From the NCBI GenBank assembly GCA_900555085.1, contig USJU01000013.1, positions 1-20,532 on the forward strand: DNA of 20,532 nucleotides, given 5' to 3'. The notes below the pieces were generated by a model. It was not told the origin of the DNA, made no database searches, and was given only the letters and a program-made list of their open reading frames with translations. How positions within the stretch are numbered: the stretch's first letter is position 1; the number at the start of each line of letters is the position of its first letter. This document shows positions 1 to 7,401 of the stretch, piece after piece. Source of the stretch: an uncultured Clostridium sp. Lineage in GTDB: Bacteria > Bacillota > Clostridia > TANB77 > CAG-508. The translations under genes were made by a program, and so were the position numbers.

Positions 1-54
1 GAATAATACAAACCATCTGAAATCAAAACCAGAAGATTTGCCAACAATATTCAT
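1..54 (-). CDS. Possible third ORF of the defence-like operon (partial, 5' end only)
   Basis: An open frame starts with ATG at 54, two bases after the stop of the DUF4276-like gene, and stays open for 18 codons to the window edge (it begins MNIVGKSSGFDF). The tight spacing and shared strand would fit a further gene in the same operon. It is too short to recognise, and a chance open frame is quite possible. Confidence 0.25.
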   Translation of the reverse strand, partial: MNIVGKSSGFDFRWFVLF

Positions 55-56
55 TC

Positions 57-719
57 TTAAAAGTGGCCGTTCTTAAGTCCTTCCTCCAATTTTTCCATCC
101 ATTTATTAAAACGAGGACATTTGCCTCGAATATCATCTATATCCAGCGCCTCAAGAATCATCTCCCCGTCAGCAGTCTTCTCATACGGGAATATCCTCAT
201 CAATCGTTTGGAAGGAGCGGTATCCGCCCCTCCGTTTATATCTTCGGGGGTAGGATATGAATCTATTATCCGCTGCAATTCATCCAAGCTTTCCTGATCA
301 TCCACCACAACATTGAAACCGTCCATACTGGTATACATCAGGGATTCAATCTCATGCCGTTGGATATAAGGCAGAAAACAGGAAGCATCCATAAATTCCG
401 TTACCTTTTCTTTTATCCCCTGTTCCATATCCGGCAGTCTCAAACTGTCTGTGGTATAGCCGGGAAAATCTGTAGGAAGTCTGAAAAAGTCAAGCAAGGT
501 TGTGATTAACACGTTTTTTGTCGCAGCCACCCGTGAAACGTCATTCTTCAGATATTCAAAACCCACATTCCCACCTTTTTTATTCAATTTTCTGTTCGTT
601 AAGATTTTCTGGGCATTCATAGGATTAGTAAATCCTTTCGAATACAAATAGGGAATTACACGCTTCTGAATAAAACTCACTTCCGTATCGCCTTCAACTA
701 TAAACACTACTCTTTTCAT
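57..719 (-). CDS. DUF4276-like (TOPRIM-like) protein, partner of the upstream ATPase
   Basis: About 220 residues. Visible motifs are an N-terminal beta strand ending in VEGDTE, an acidic segment LLDFFRLPTDFPGY near residues 76-90, and HEIESLMY near residue 125. This pattern of a VEGxTE start followed by acidic motifs fits the DUF4276 family, which I recall as having a TOPRIM-like fold and often lying beside AAA/OLD-like ATPases in phage-defence loci. The family call is from memory of motifs, not from a search. The gene follows the ATPase with almost no gap. A GTG at 725 directly after the ATPase stop is an alternative start, but the ATG at 719 gives the natural N-terminus MKRVVFIVEG. Base composition and codon use (CTG, GCC, CCG) differ sharply from everything beyond position 1,900. 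The likely role is the effector or nuclease-like half of a two-gene module, which is inference. Confidence 0.75.
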   Translation of the reverse strand: MKRVVFIVEGDTEVSFIQKRVIPYLYSKGFTNPMNAQKILTNRKLNKKGGNVGFEYLKNDVSRVAATKNVLITTLLDFFRLPTDFPGYTTDSLRLPDMEQGIKEKVTEFMDASCFLPYIQRHEIESLMYTSMDGFNVVVDDQESLDELQRIIDSYPTPEDINGGADTAPSKRLMRIFPYEKTADGEMILEALDIDDIRGKCPRFNKWMEKLEEGLKNGHF

Positions 720-725
720 TCCCAC

Positions 726-1814
726 TCAATTTAAAGGCTGCCCGCCAATGACATTCTTCTCCCATATTTCTCCCAAGCTGTAATCTTCCAGCCAATGCGC
801 TAAATTCTCAGAATCAAGCCGGTTGAAAACAGTCGCGTTGTCTTTACGATCCACAACAATGATATCTTCCGGTTCAAAGTTATCCACCAAATTGACAGAT
901 TGAGTGGAGATAATTATCTGAGCTTCTCTGGAAGCTTTTTTGATCAAAGCAGCCAGTTTGTTGACCGCTACCGGATGTAGTCCGAGTTCCGGCTCGTCAA
1001 TGATGACCGTCTTTGGCAGATCCGGCTGAAGCAACAACGTTGCCAGACAGATAAAACGCAGTGTTCCGTCTGATAACTGGTACGCATTAAAATACGTATC
1101 AACAGTTCCCTTCTGCTTCCACTCCAGCTGGATCAGCTGTTCGTTCAAGCGGTTGGGCATTAAACAGAATCCCTCAAAAAAAGGAGATACGGAAGCTACC
1201 GCCTTTTCTATACGTGTGAAATGTTTTGGATGCTTTTCTTTCAGATAATATAAGAATGCGGCAATGTTAGCCCCATTGTTCTTCAAGCTGACATTATCAT
1301 CCATATTACATTTTCCTTTCATGGGGGAACGGTCTCCCGTATCATGGAAATGATACACCTCAAATTCGCGTAAGAAGCTGTTTACATAAAATGCCTGTCC
1401 GGTATGGTCGTTCTTAAATGAAGATTCCTGCTTGTTGACCTCGTGCAGTTGTTTGTGCCAGGATACCCCATTGTGATAAGCCGTATCAATACGCTCAATA
1501 AATAAAGAATCCTGAGCCTCTTTCATATTTACAATAAAACGATTATGAGCATCCTTACCGCGTTCCGCAAAAAACAAGTCAAAGGACAAATGATCAGTTT
1601 CTTTTTTTCCCATATACAACAAACTGTCGGAGCCGCCTTTGGTGAGAACATAATTCTGAAGATTCCGCTCGTACAGGTTATGTATAAGAGTAAAGGCAGA
1701 AATGAAATTGCTCTTTCCTATTCCATTCCCACCTATCAATATATTTATGGGAAACAGCTCTACAGTTTGTTCCTTTATTGATTTGTATCCTTCAATCGTT
1801 ATTTTCTGTATCAT
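726..1814 (-). CDS. AAA/OLD-like ATPase (AAA_21 type), first gene of a two-gene defence-like module
   Basis: A 362-residue ATPase. The N-terminus IQKITIEGYKSIKEQTVEL runs into a Walker A loop, GGNGIGKSNF. Near the C-terminus lie an ABC-type LSDGTLRFICLATLL segment and a Walker B, VIIDEPELGLHP, followed by IIISTQSVNLVDNF. This order is typical of RecF/OLD-like AAA_21 ATPases. Such ATPases paired with a DUF4276 or RloB-like protein occur in abortive-infection systems of the AbiL/PARIS kind; membership here is inference. I chose the ATG at 1814 over the longer frame starting at 1844, because the promoter -7 box (1847-1854) would place the transcript start downstream of 1844. GC content and promoter type point to Bacteroidota, unlike the rest of the window. 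Confidence 0.85.
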   Translation of the reverse strand: MIQKITIEGYKSIKEQTVELFPINILIGGNGIGKSNFISAFTLIHNLYERNLQNYVLTKGGSDSLLYMGKKETDHLSFDLFFAERGKDAHNRFIVNMKEAQDSLFIERIDTAYHNGVSWHKQLHEVNKQESSFKNDHTGQAFYVNSFLREFEVYHFHDTGDRSPMKGKCNMDDNVSLKNNGANIAAFLYYLKEKHPKHFTRIEKAVASVSPFFEGFCLMPNRLNEQLIQLEWKQKGTVDTYFNAYQLSDGTLRFICLATLLLQPDLPKTVIIDEPELGLHPVAVNKLAALIKKASREAQIIISTQSVNLVDNFEPEDIIVVDRKDNATVFNRLDSENLAHWLEDYSLGEIWEKNVIGGQPLN

Positions 1815-1846
1815 CAAAATTTTGTTTACATTCTCAAACAACAATA

Positions 1847-1878
1847 CAAAAGTAGCTTTTTTGCCTGAATACTACAAT
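1847..1878 (-). promoter_or_regulatory. Bacteroidota-type promoter for the ATPase gene
   Basis: On the minus strand TACTTTTG (1847-1854) matches the Bacteroidota -7 consensus TAnnTTTG. A TTG element lies 20 bp upstream (1875-1877), the spacing expected for the -33 box. The predicted transcript start falls between this site and the ATG at 1814. This motif is not a sigma-A promoter of Firmicutes, which supports a foreign source for the first 1.9 kb. Confidence 0.6.
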
Positions 1879-1895
1879 TTTGCCGGTTGCAAATC

Positions 1896-2586
1896 TCTTA
1901 TTTTTCATTTCTTTTATATATGTTATATAGTTTATTTTTTTGCCTTTTTCTTTTATGCAAGAATAACTATTTATTGCTAAATTTTTTATTTCTGTTTCTG
2001 TAATTTTTTCTAATTCTTCATCTTCTATCATTGGATTTAAGCATGAACCACAATCATAAATTGGTGAAAAATCTATTTTTTCTGTTTTCTTATTTAGCAA
2101 AAATCCCCAGTTTCCATTATGCCTATCAGTATTTCCTATTAAGCTATCAACAATAAACATATCCCAAAATTTTTCTATTGTTTCTTCTGTATTAATCATT
2201 TTGCTTTCTTTTATAACATCAATTATATCGTTTAATTCTGTTTCTATTTTTTTATCTGGATTTGTACTTAATACTAAATTTTCAAATTCATATAAAACGT
2301 TATCATCATCTGTAAAATCTTCACAAGCACATACTATTTTTTTCTTTCCACCATATTCATATACACCCAATTCAGTATTTTGAGTTTTAAATCCTATTAA
2401 TTTAAATATATTGCTTCCAACATATTCTGAAAAAGCATTATTTATGTATGAAATGTTTTTATTTTTTTCTCTTACAGGATCTGGAAATTTAACTAAATAT
2501 TTTTTATTGTTATAAATTAATTTTTTTTTCTTTTCTGATCCTCTATAACTATTTAATTGTTCTATTGCATTTGTAAAATCAATCAT
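1896..2586 (-). pseudogene. HipA-like serine/threonine kinase, C-terminus lost at a sequence junction
   Basis: The frame runs from the ATG at 2586 (strong RBS GGTGGAG) to a stop at 1834, but only about the first 230 residues look native. They show a candidate ATP-binding lysine (YLVKFPDP, K33), the catalytic loop GNTDRHNGNWGF (D154, N157) and a DFG-like metal motif IYDCGSCL (D178). These are hallmarks of HipA/CtkA-type kinases, which phosphorylate protein targets and can act as toxins. After ...YIKEMKNK the next 20 residues are read from the moderate-GC DNA that carries the ATPase promoter, so the C-terminal helices are replaced by unrelated sequence. No HipB-like antitoxin lies next to it. 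If the junction is an assembly error, the true gene is probably intact in the organism. Confidence 0.75.
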
Positions 2587-2617
2587 ATTTTCTCCACCTT
2601 TTTATTTATTGATTATT

Positions 2618-2646
2618 AGTATAACATATAATTTTTATATTGACCA
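2618..2646 (-). promoter_or_regulatory. Sigma-A type promoter of the HipA-like kinase gene
   Basis: On the minus strand, TGGTCA (2641-2646) and an extended -10, TG-T-TATACT (TATACT at 2618-2623), are separated by 17 bp. They lie about 30 bp upstream of the kinase start codon. The -35 is imperfect. Confidence 0.45.
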
Positions 2647-2684
2647 TAAATTTATATATTTAATCTAAATAATTTTACATAGTT

Positions 2685-2707
2685 AAAGACAGCTTAAAGC
2701 TGCCTTT
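2685..2707 (-). terminator. Hairpin terminator after the pilin-like gene
   Basis: A 9-bp stem (2685-2693 with 2699-2707, one G-U type pair) and a 5-base loop lie just past the stop of the pilin-like gene at 2712. The T-rich run is better on the plus side of the hairpin, so its efficiency in the minus direction is uncertain. Confidence 0.5.
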
Positions 2708-2711
2708 ATAT

Positions 2712-4061
2712 TTATTTTAATGAAATATTTGAGGTTAAACATACTACTGGACGAAGCCCTCCATATCTAAATCTAGAATCTGTACTTGTATTAATATCAT
2801 ATATAAAACCAGCATAATGAACATAAAAAGCAAAATTCACATCAAATGCAGAAGGAGAAGCTGTCCAATAATAGTTTACAGGATAATTTCCATCTGTTAA
2901 TGCACTATAATTATTTGCATAGTACAATTCTCCTCCATTTTCATTTTTTTTATTTTGATTCGTTTGATGTTGTGTAGGTTCTGATATGGAACCTACATAA
3001 TATCCACTTTCACTTGAATTATTACAATATAACTGATCTTCTTCATTTGTATATCTTGCATTCCAGCTATCCATCCATAATTCTATTGTTGGTCCTCCTA
3101 TTGCATATTGATTATCTCCTTTACTACTATCTATATATCCTGTCCAATAACTTGAATTTAATAAAGTTGATGTACATTTAGAATTTCTATTTTCCTTATG
3201 ATTATTTATATTATATATATCTTTTTTTACTTTGAATTTTTCAAAGATAGCATCTGATATGTTATCTTCATCTGTACTGAATCTTGGCAAATTTGAAGAA
3301 TCCCAATATACTCTATAATTTGCTGTTGAATCTGCTATTTGCATTTTTGTACCTGCATTTAATTTGTTTGTATCTATCTTTCCATTATCATCTGTTACTT
3401 TTACATAGTTTCCTGTTATTAAGTATATATTTGTTCCATCTGAGTGGAATATTTTCCAATCATCTTGTCCATTGGCTGATGTATAGTCCACTTCTTTTCC
3501 GTAATACCAGTCCGGATGATTTTTTATATCACTTGCTGTTATTTCTGTTGTTTTTTGCTTTTCGATTTTTAAGTAATCTTCTATATTTATTGTTTTATCT
3601 TCATAATATGTTACAACATTATTATCTTCTGCCACTGTATATCCTAGTTCTTTTAATTTATTTGCTATATCTGCTTTTAGTTCTGTATTATTTAATGCTG
3701 TTTCTCCTGCTGCTTCTTTTGTACTATTTTCTAGCACTGCTAATTTTATTGTTTCTTCTGCTGTCGATTTTTGTGTTTGTTCCTTTGCGTTGTTTGCTTT
3801 GCCAAATAGTCCGTTTTCTCCCATTACCATGTTTAGGGTTACACCGGCAAGAATTAATAGCACGATTATTGTTATTATTAAGGCGATTAGGGTAATGGCA
3901 GAATTTGATGTTGGAAATTTGATGTTTGATGTCGGATTGTTTGACAATGGTTTATTTGTATGTTTTTGTTTCGTTTTCGGGTCGTCGAGGACGCCGACCC
4001 CTACAATGTTTGATTTGTGTTTATCAAATATTTTAATATTATTCTTATTTGAATTTTTCAT
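2712..4061 (-). CDS. Large pilin-like protein with C-terminal lectin/FGE-like domain and a long leader
   Basis: 449 residues. A hydrophobic prepilin-type helix (ITLIALIITIIVLLILAGV, about residues 56-75) is followed by GENGLFGKANNAKEQT, a pattern common in clostridial pseudopilin-like surface proteins. The usual Glu at position 5 of the mature helix is absent, and the residue before the predicted cleavage is Ala rather than Gly. The leader is about 55 residues, far longer than the usual 5-25. Part of it (IVGVGVLDDPKTK) is encoded by a GC-rich palindromic repeat also found twice between genes near 8.1-8.3 kb. The C-terminal ~200 residues contain YYWTASPS and end GGLRPVVCL, a pattern typical of C-type-lectin/FGE-like domains. 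The start is supported by AAAGGAG 10 bases upstream. It is probably displayed at the cell surface; its ligand is unknown. Confidence 0.75.
   Translation of the reverse strand: MKNSNKNNIKIFDKHKSNIVGVGVLDDPKTKQKHTNKPLSNNPTSNIKFPTSNSAITLIALIITIIVLLILAGVTLNMVMGENGLFGKANNAKEQTQKSTAEETIKLAVLENSTKEAAGETALNNTELKADIANKLKELGYTVAEDNNVVTYYEDKTINIEDYLKIEKQKTTEITASDIKNHPDWYYGKEVDYTSANGQDDWKIFHSDGTNIYLITGNYVKVTDDNGKIDTNKLNAGTKMQIADSTANYRVYWDSSNLPRFSTDEDNISDAIFEKFKVKKDIYNINNHKENRNSKCTSTLLNSSYWTGYIDSSKGDNQYAIGGPTIELWMDSWNARYTNEEDQLYCNNSSESGYYVGSISEPTQHQTNQNKKNENGGELYYANNYSALTDGNYPVNYYWTASPSAFDVNFAFYVHYAGFIYDINTSTDSRFRYGGLRPVVCLTSNISLK
3978..4013. repeat. REP-like palindromic repeat, copy A (inside the pilin leader)
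   Basis: A GC-rich element reads GGGTCGTCGAGGACGCCGAC, then CCCTACAATGTTTGA, on the plus strand. It closely resembles the elements at 8134 and 8221. Here it lies within the coding sequence in an open frame and supplies leader residues of the pilin-like protein. Confidence 0.65.
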
Positions 4062-4110
4062 TTGTTTGTATCTCCTTTTTTCATGGTTTTACCCATCATT
4101 TTCTTCTTTA

Positions 4111-4139
4111 ATTGTACATAACTTTTTATATTTCGTCAA
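4111..4139 (-). promoter_or_regulatory. Sigma-A promoter of the pilin-like gene
   Basis: On the minus strand, TTGACG (4134-4139) and TACAAT (4111-4116) are separated by exactly 17 bp, about 50 bp upstream of the start codon at 4061. Confidence 0.6.
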
Positions 4140-4299
4140 CACATAAATTATTATGTATTTGCGTGTTTTTTTATTTTATACATTTGGTATTTTCTAAAAG
4201 TTTTATTTTTAATTTTTCTTGTAATCTTGCCTATATGCTATTGTTTTCGACAATTTTCAACAGTCTTTTTATCATTTTTATCTAATTAACTTACAAATA

Positions 4300-4328
4300 T
4301 TGACATTTTAAAAATTATAATTTAAGAT
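4300..4328 (+). promoter_or_regulatory. Sigma-A promoter of the agr regulator-kinase operon
   Basis: A perfect -35 TTGACA (4300-4305) is followed after 17 bp by TAAGAT (4323-4328). This lies 55 bp upstream of the response regulator start. The weak -10 would suit a promoter needing activation, which is inference. Confidence 0.5.
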
Positions 4329-4383
4329 GTAAAAAAATGATTTTTCAGGCATAACTATTTTTTTGTTTACGGAGGATAAGCTT

Positions 4384-5121
4384 ATGTTAAAATTTGCTGT
4401 ATGCGATGATAACATAATTATTTTGAACAGATTAACAAAAATGTTAGAAAGTATTTTTCTAAAAAACAATTTATGTGCTGAGGTTGTATTATCTTCTAAT
4501 TCATCTAGAGAATTAATTGAATATACTAATTCTAATAATTTAGATGTTCTTATTTTAGATATCGATTTTAAATCTGAATGTTCTGGCCTAGAACTTGCAA
4601 AGAAAATTCGTGCAAAAAATAAAGATATGTATTTAATTTTTTCAACTGGACATTTGGAATATGCTTTAATTGCATACAAACTAAAAACATTTGACTATCT
4701 TCCTAAACCTGTTACCCCAGAAAGGCTAGAGGAAACTGTTAATAGAATATTTGATGATATAAAATTAGAAAATGAATCTTGTTTTATACAAATTGGTAAT
4801 AGCAAAATTTTAGTAAATCAAAACGAAATCGACTACATAAAAAAAGATGGAATGAAAGTTATCTACCATACCCCATGTAAAGAGTATGAAGCATATTCCT
4901 CCTTTTCAAAAATAGAAGAAAAATTACCTGAAAATTTTGTAAGATGTCATAAGTCTTATATTGTTAACACTCAAAATATTGTTAACATAGAGTCTAGTAA
5001 TAACACTATATTATTTGCATCTAATAATAGTTGTTATATTGGACCTAAATACAAAAATAATTTAATGGAGGTTTTTACACATGCAAATTTTACAAAATGT
5101 TTGGACAGCATTAACAACTGA
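4384..5121 (+). CDS. AgrA-like LytTR response regulator
   Basis: 245 residues. The receiver domain (about 1-125) has the acidic pocket CDD (D8, D9), phosphoacceptor D59 in LILDID, the switch residues S87/T88 in LIFSTGH, and K108 in YLPKPV. A LytTR DNA-binding domain follows (about 137-237: EIDYIKKDGMKVIYH ... RCHKSYIVN). This architecture is that of AgrA/VirR-type regulators, which bind direct repeats upstream of target promoters once phosphorylated. The start at 4384 is fixed by GGAGGAT six bases upstream; the frame extends further upstream without an RBS. The 3' end overlaps the sensor kinase by 41 bp, so translation is probably coupled. With the kinase and the facing agrBD genes it forms a quorum-sensing circuit. 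Confidence 0.9.
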   Translation: MLKFAVCDDNIIILNRLTKMLESIFLKNNLCAEVVLSSNSSRELIEYTNSNNLDVLILDIDFKSECSGLELAKKIRAKNKDMYLIFSTGHLEYALIAYKLKTFDYLPKPVTPERLEETVNRIFDDIKLENESCFIQIGNSKILVNQNEIDYIKKDGMKVIYHTPCKEYEAYSSFSKIEEKLPENFVRCHKSYIVNTQNIVNIESSNNTILFASNNSCYIGPKYKNNLMEVFTHANFTKCLDSINN

Positions 5122-6424
5122 AAATGAAGTACTAGTTAACTTCATTTGTATTCCTTTTTATTTTATTGAAGCCACTATTTCAATGCTTTTATTTACAACT
5201 CTTCTTAATATAAAATGTTCAGTTAAGAGAAAAATGATTTATATTTTTTCTTTATCAATCTTATCAGTATTGTCTAGATTATTCATTCCAGACCCACACG
5301 GAACATATTTTAATATATTGATATGTTTTGTCCTTATCTTATGTATATTTAAAGTTAATATATTAAAAGCAATTATTTGTGAATTATATCCTATTCTTAT
5401 TGAAACTATAATTTCTTTTGTACTTCTTAAAGTTTTTATATTATTCTTTAAGATAGACTATTATCAAGCAACCTATACTCCTTTATACAGAGCAATATTT
5501 TCTTTACTTGAATATACTATAATGTATATCTTTTATTTATTTGTTAAACATTTTAATATACATATATTTTATCAATTAACCAAAAAAGAAAAAATTTTAT
5601 TTATTCTTGATTTTATATTAGGTTTAATTTCAATTTCTTCTCAAATGTATATTATTATGTATTATACAGATAAATTACCTATATTTATTGTACTTTTAAC
5701 AACTTCCAGTCTTATAGCTTATTTTTTATTAAGTATCTATGGTTATATAAATGCTTCAAAATTAAATATAGCTAGACAAAACCTGGAAGAAACAAGATTG
5801 ATGAACAAAACATTAACAATTTTAAATGATAAAATTAGAGCTTTTAGACATGATTTTAATAACATAATTCAAGCAATTGGTGGTTATATACAAGCAAAAG
5901 ATATAGATGGACTAGAAAAATATTATTCACAACTTTTAAAAGATTGCCAAGAAGTAACTAATTTAAGTGGATTAAATCCGGAATCTATTAATAATCCTGC
6001 AATTTATAGTTTGCTTGCTTCTAAATATTATTTGGCAACTGAAAAAGGAATAGAATTTAACTTAGATATTTTTATGGATTTAACTTCAATAGATATGAAA
6101 ATATATGAATTTTGTAGAATACTCGGAATACTTTTAGATAATGCTATACAAGCAACTCAAGAATGTGAAGAAAAACAAATTACAGTAACAATAAGAAAAG
6201 ATAATAGATGTAAACGTCAATTATTAATTGTAGAAAATACTTATAAAGAAAAAGACATCGATACAGAAAAAATATTTGAAAAAGGGTATTCAACAAAAGA
6301 AGGTAACACAGGACTTGGTTTATGGGAAGTTCGCCAAATATTACTTAAAAATACAAATTTAAATTTATTTACAAGTAAAGATAATACATATTTTAAACAA
6401 CAATTAGAAATTTATAAAAGCTAA
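5081..6424 (+). CDS. AgrC-like sensor histidine kinase
   Basis: 447 residues. The N-terminal half (about 20-222) is a run of around six hydrophobic segments, as in AgrC, where this part senses the cyclic peptide outside the cell. The cytoplasmic half has the phosphoacceptor H257 in the FRHDFNN motif, an N box RILGILLDNAIQAT (N354), and a short G box, GNTGLGLW (about 409-415). These are features of the GHKL/HATPase_c_5 kinases that pair with LytTR regulators. The start at 5081 has GGAGG nine bases upstream and lies inside the end of the regulator gene. The order regulator-then-kinase is the reverse of the staphylococcal agr operon. The gene ends 35 bp from the oppositely oriented agrD, with a hairpin between them. 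Confidence 0.9.
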   Translation: MQILQNVWTALTTENEVLVNFICIPFYFIEATISMLLFTTLLNIKCSVKRKMIYIFSLSILSVLSRLFIPDPHGTYFNILICFVLILCIFKVNILKAIICELYPILIETIISFVLLKVFILFFKIDYYQATYTPLYRAIFSLLEYTIMYIFYLFVKHFNIHIFYQLTKKEKILFILDFILGLISISSQMYIIMYYTDKLPIFIVLLTTSSLIAYFLLSIYGYINASKLNIARQNLEETRLMNKTLTILNDKIRAFRHDFNNIIQAIGGYIQAKDIDGLEKYYSQLLKDCQEVTNLSGLNPESINNPAIYSLLASKYYLATEKGIEFNLDIFMDLTSIDMKIYEFCRILGILLDNAIQATQECEEKQITVTIRKDNRCKRQLLIVENTYKEKDIDTEKIFEKGYSTKEGNTGLGLWEVRQILLKNTNLNLFTSKDNTYFKQQLEIYKS

Positions 6425-6449
6425 AGAAGATGCTATACTTGCATCTTCT
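6425..6449. terminator. Bidirectional terminator between agrC-like and agrD-like genes
   Basis: A perfect 9-bp stem (6425-6433 with 6441-6449) and a 7-base loop lie between the convergent genes. T-rich runs follow on both strands, though each is interrupted, so it could serve both operons. Confidence 0.7.
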
Positions 6450-6458
6450 AACTTTATA

Positions 6459-6584
6459 CTAGTCTTTTTTTATTAATTGAGCTGGACATTTTGGTTGATG
6501 TATTACTGTAAATATAAAACTTGCTGTATTAGTATTTCTTGCATATTTTTCAGCTATTTTAGCAACTAATTTTAACATATCCAT
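6459..6584 (-). CDS. agrD: AgrD-like cyclic autoinducer precursor with Ser at the ring position
   Basis: A 41-residue peptide directly downstream of agrB. It has an amphipathic N-terminus (MLKLVAKIAEKYARN), a core TASFIFTVI and a C-terminal recognition segment HQPKCPAQLIKKD. The xQPKxP tail after the core is the hallmark of clostridial AgrD. AgrD precursors usually carry Cys where this peptide has Ser (TASFIF), which forms a thiolactone; a Ser would give a lactone, as known for the Staphylococcus intermedius peptide. By analogy with known AgrDs cut two residues before the Pro, the ring may run from Ser to Ile, but its exact end is inference. RBS AAGGGGAGG lies upstream; the second ATG (6578) is better spaced from it than the first (6584). 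The only Cys is in the tail (PKCP), not the core. Confidence 0.8.
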   Translation of the reverse strand: MDMLKLVAKIAEKYARNTNTASFIFTVIHQPKCPAQLIKKD

Positions 6585-6642
6585 TCTCCTCCCCTTTTAT
6601 TATTTTCTATAAAAAGATTATTTGCCGGCTTTATAATCTTTA

Positions 6643-7266
6643 TTATACTAAATTATTTTCTGCCTTTAACTTTGAGTAACCATATTCACATTTGCTTATT
6701 TTATAGGCAGGGTTTGTTATTGCAATTGTTTGCAATAAAATTGTATATATTAAAATACTTGAAATTAAAGTATTTTTAATAACTAATGCTACACTTAAAG
6801 AAATTGCCATTGTTATATATGAAAGTATTTTTTTAGTTTTTCTTTCTTTTTTAGTAAGTATTGGCAAATTTATTGTATCTGCTGGTGCATATATGCTTAT
6901 CATTATAATTGCAAATATAAATAATAATATTACTGATACATATTTATAATTTCCAATTATTGGTAAATATTTTGCAAGTACACCTGGAATACAATACATT
7001 GCTGTGGTACATATAAAGCAACCAATATGTGTTTTTAAATGAAATCCTCCTGAAAAACCTCTATATGGTATTAAGCTTGCAAGTGTAATTAATGTATATT
7101 TTCCAACTCCTAGTATAAATGCTAGAGCTATTGCTAAAAACATTTTTGGAATTTCACCTATTATTAGTTGTAATCCATAATTAATTACCTCTAATCTTGC
7201 TTCATCAAAGTCTGGATTTTCTTTAGAAATTTTATTTGTTATAATTTCACAAATTTTATCTATCAT
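6643..7266 (-). CDS. agrB: AgrB-like membrane endopeptidase processing the AgrD peptide
   Basis: 207 residues with several membrane segments. The catalytic His and Cys of AgrB lie seven residues apart in the family, and here H76 and C83 fall in YRGFSGGFHLKTHIGCF, an excellent match. AgrB cuts the C-terminal tail of AgrD at the membrane and helps to close the ring. The RBS GAGG lies nine bases before the ATG at 7266. It is the first gene of a minus-strand agrB-agrD pair (58 bp gap) facing the plus-strand regulator-kinase pair, so the circuit is split into two convergent transcripts. Confidence 0.92.
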   Translation of the reverse strand: MIDKICEIITNKISKENPDFDEARLEVINYGLQLIIGEIPKMFLAIALAFILGVGKYTLITLASLIPYRGFSGGFHLKTHIGCFICTTAMYCIPGVLAKYLPIIGNYKYVSVILLFIFAIIMISIYAPADTINLPILTKKERKTKKILSYITMAISLSVALVIKNTLISSILIYTILLQTIAITNPAYKISKCEYGYSKLKAENNLV

Positions 7267-7348
7267 ATATTTTTCCTCTGCTTTTCTTAAGCTGTCTTAA
7301 TTATAATTATTCTTTATATACTTTTTTCAAATGTTGTATAAAACGCAA

Positions 7349-7394
7349 AAAAACATATACGAAAACTTTATTTTTTTGTTTCGTATATGTTTTT
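7349..7394 (-). terminator. Strong terminator downstream of the pseudouridine synthase gene
   Basis: A stem of about 16 bp (7349-7364 with 7379-7394) is followed on the minus strand by a T run. It lies just past the stop at 7402 and separates this gene from agrB. Confidence 0.75.
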
Positions 7395-7401
7395 GTCACT
7401 T

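Larger units (their letters stand above)
4062..4383. other. Divergent intergenic region between the pilin-like gene and the agr regulator
   Basis: 322 bp, very AT-rich. It holds one promoter for each flanking gene (listed separately) and their ribosome binding sites. The stretch between the two promoters, about 4145-4295, shows only a short inverted repeat at 4142-4157 and no open frame that I can support. Confidence 0.6.

Noticed and set aside
1834..1895. Last 20 residues of the HipA-like frame as a genuine C-terminus
   Set aside because: They are translated from the foreign-composition DNA holding the ATPase promoter and do not resemble the expected helical C-terminus.
2712..2860. 3' end of the large pilin-like gene as a second DGR variable region
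   Set aside because: It has a lectin-like ending (GGLRPVVCL) but its codons keep the normal AT-rich pattern with mixed third positions, including several A-ending codons, unlike the right-edge gene.
3284..3895. Long plus-strand open frame opposite the pilin-like gene
   Set aside because: Low-complexity Leu/Tyr-rich translation with no RBS, antisense to a better supported gene; it arises from AT-rich codons on the other strand.
4240..4275. Possible LytTR/AgrA direct repeats (ACAATTTTC, ACAGTC)
   Set aside because: Only loosely like the known ACAGTTAAG-type sites and with uneven spacing; too weak to call.
7280..7330. Promoter for agrBD (TTGAAA with TATAAT)
   Set aside because: The spacer is 19 bp, too long to call in such AT-rich sequence, where -10-like strings are common.
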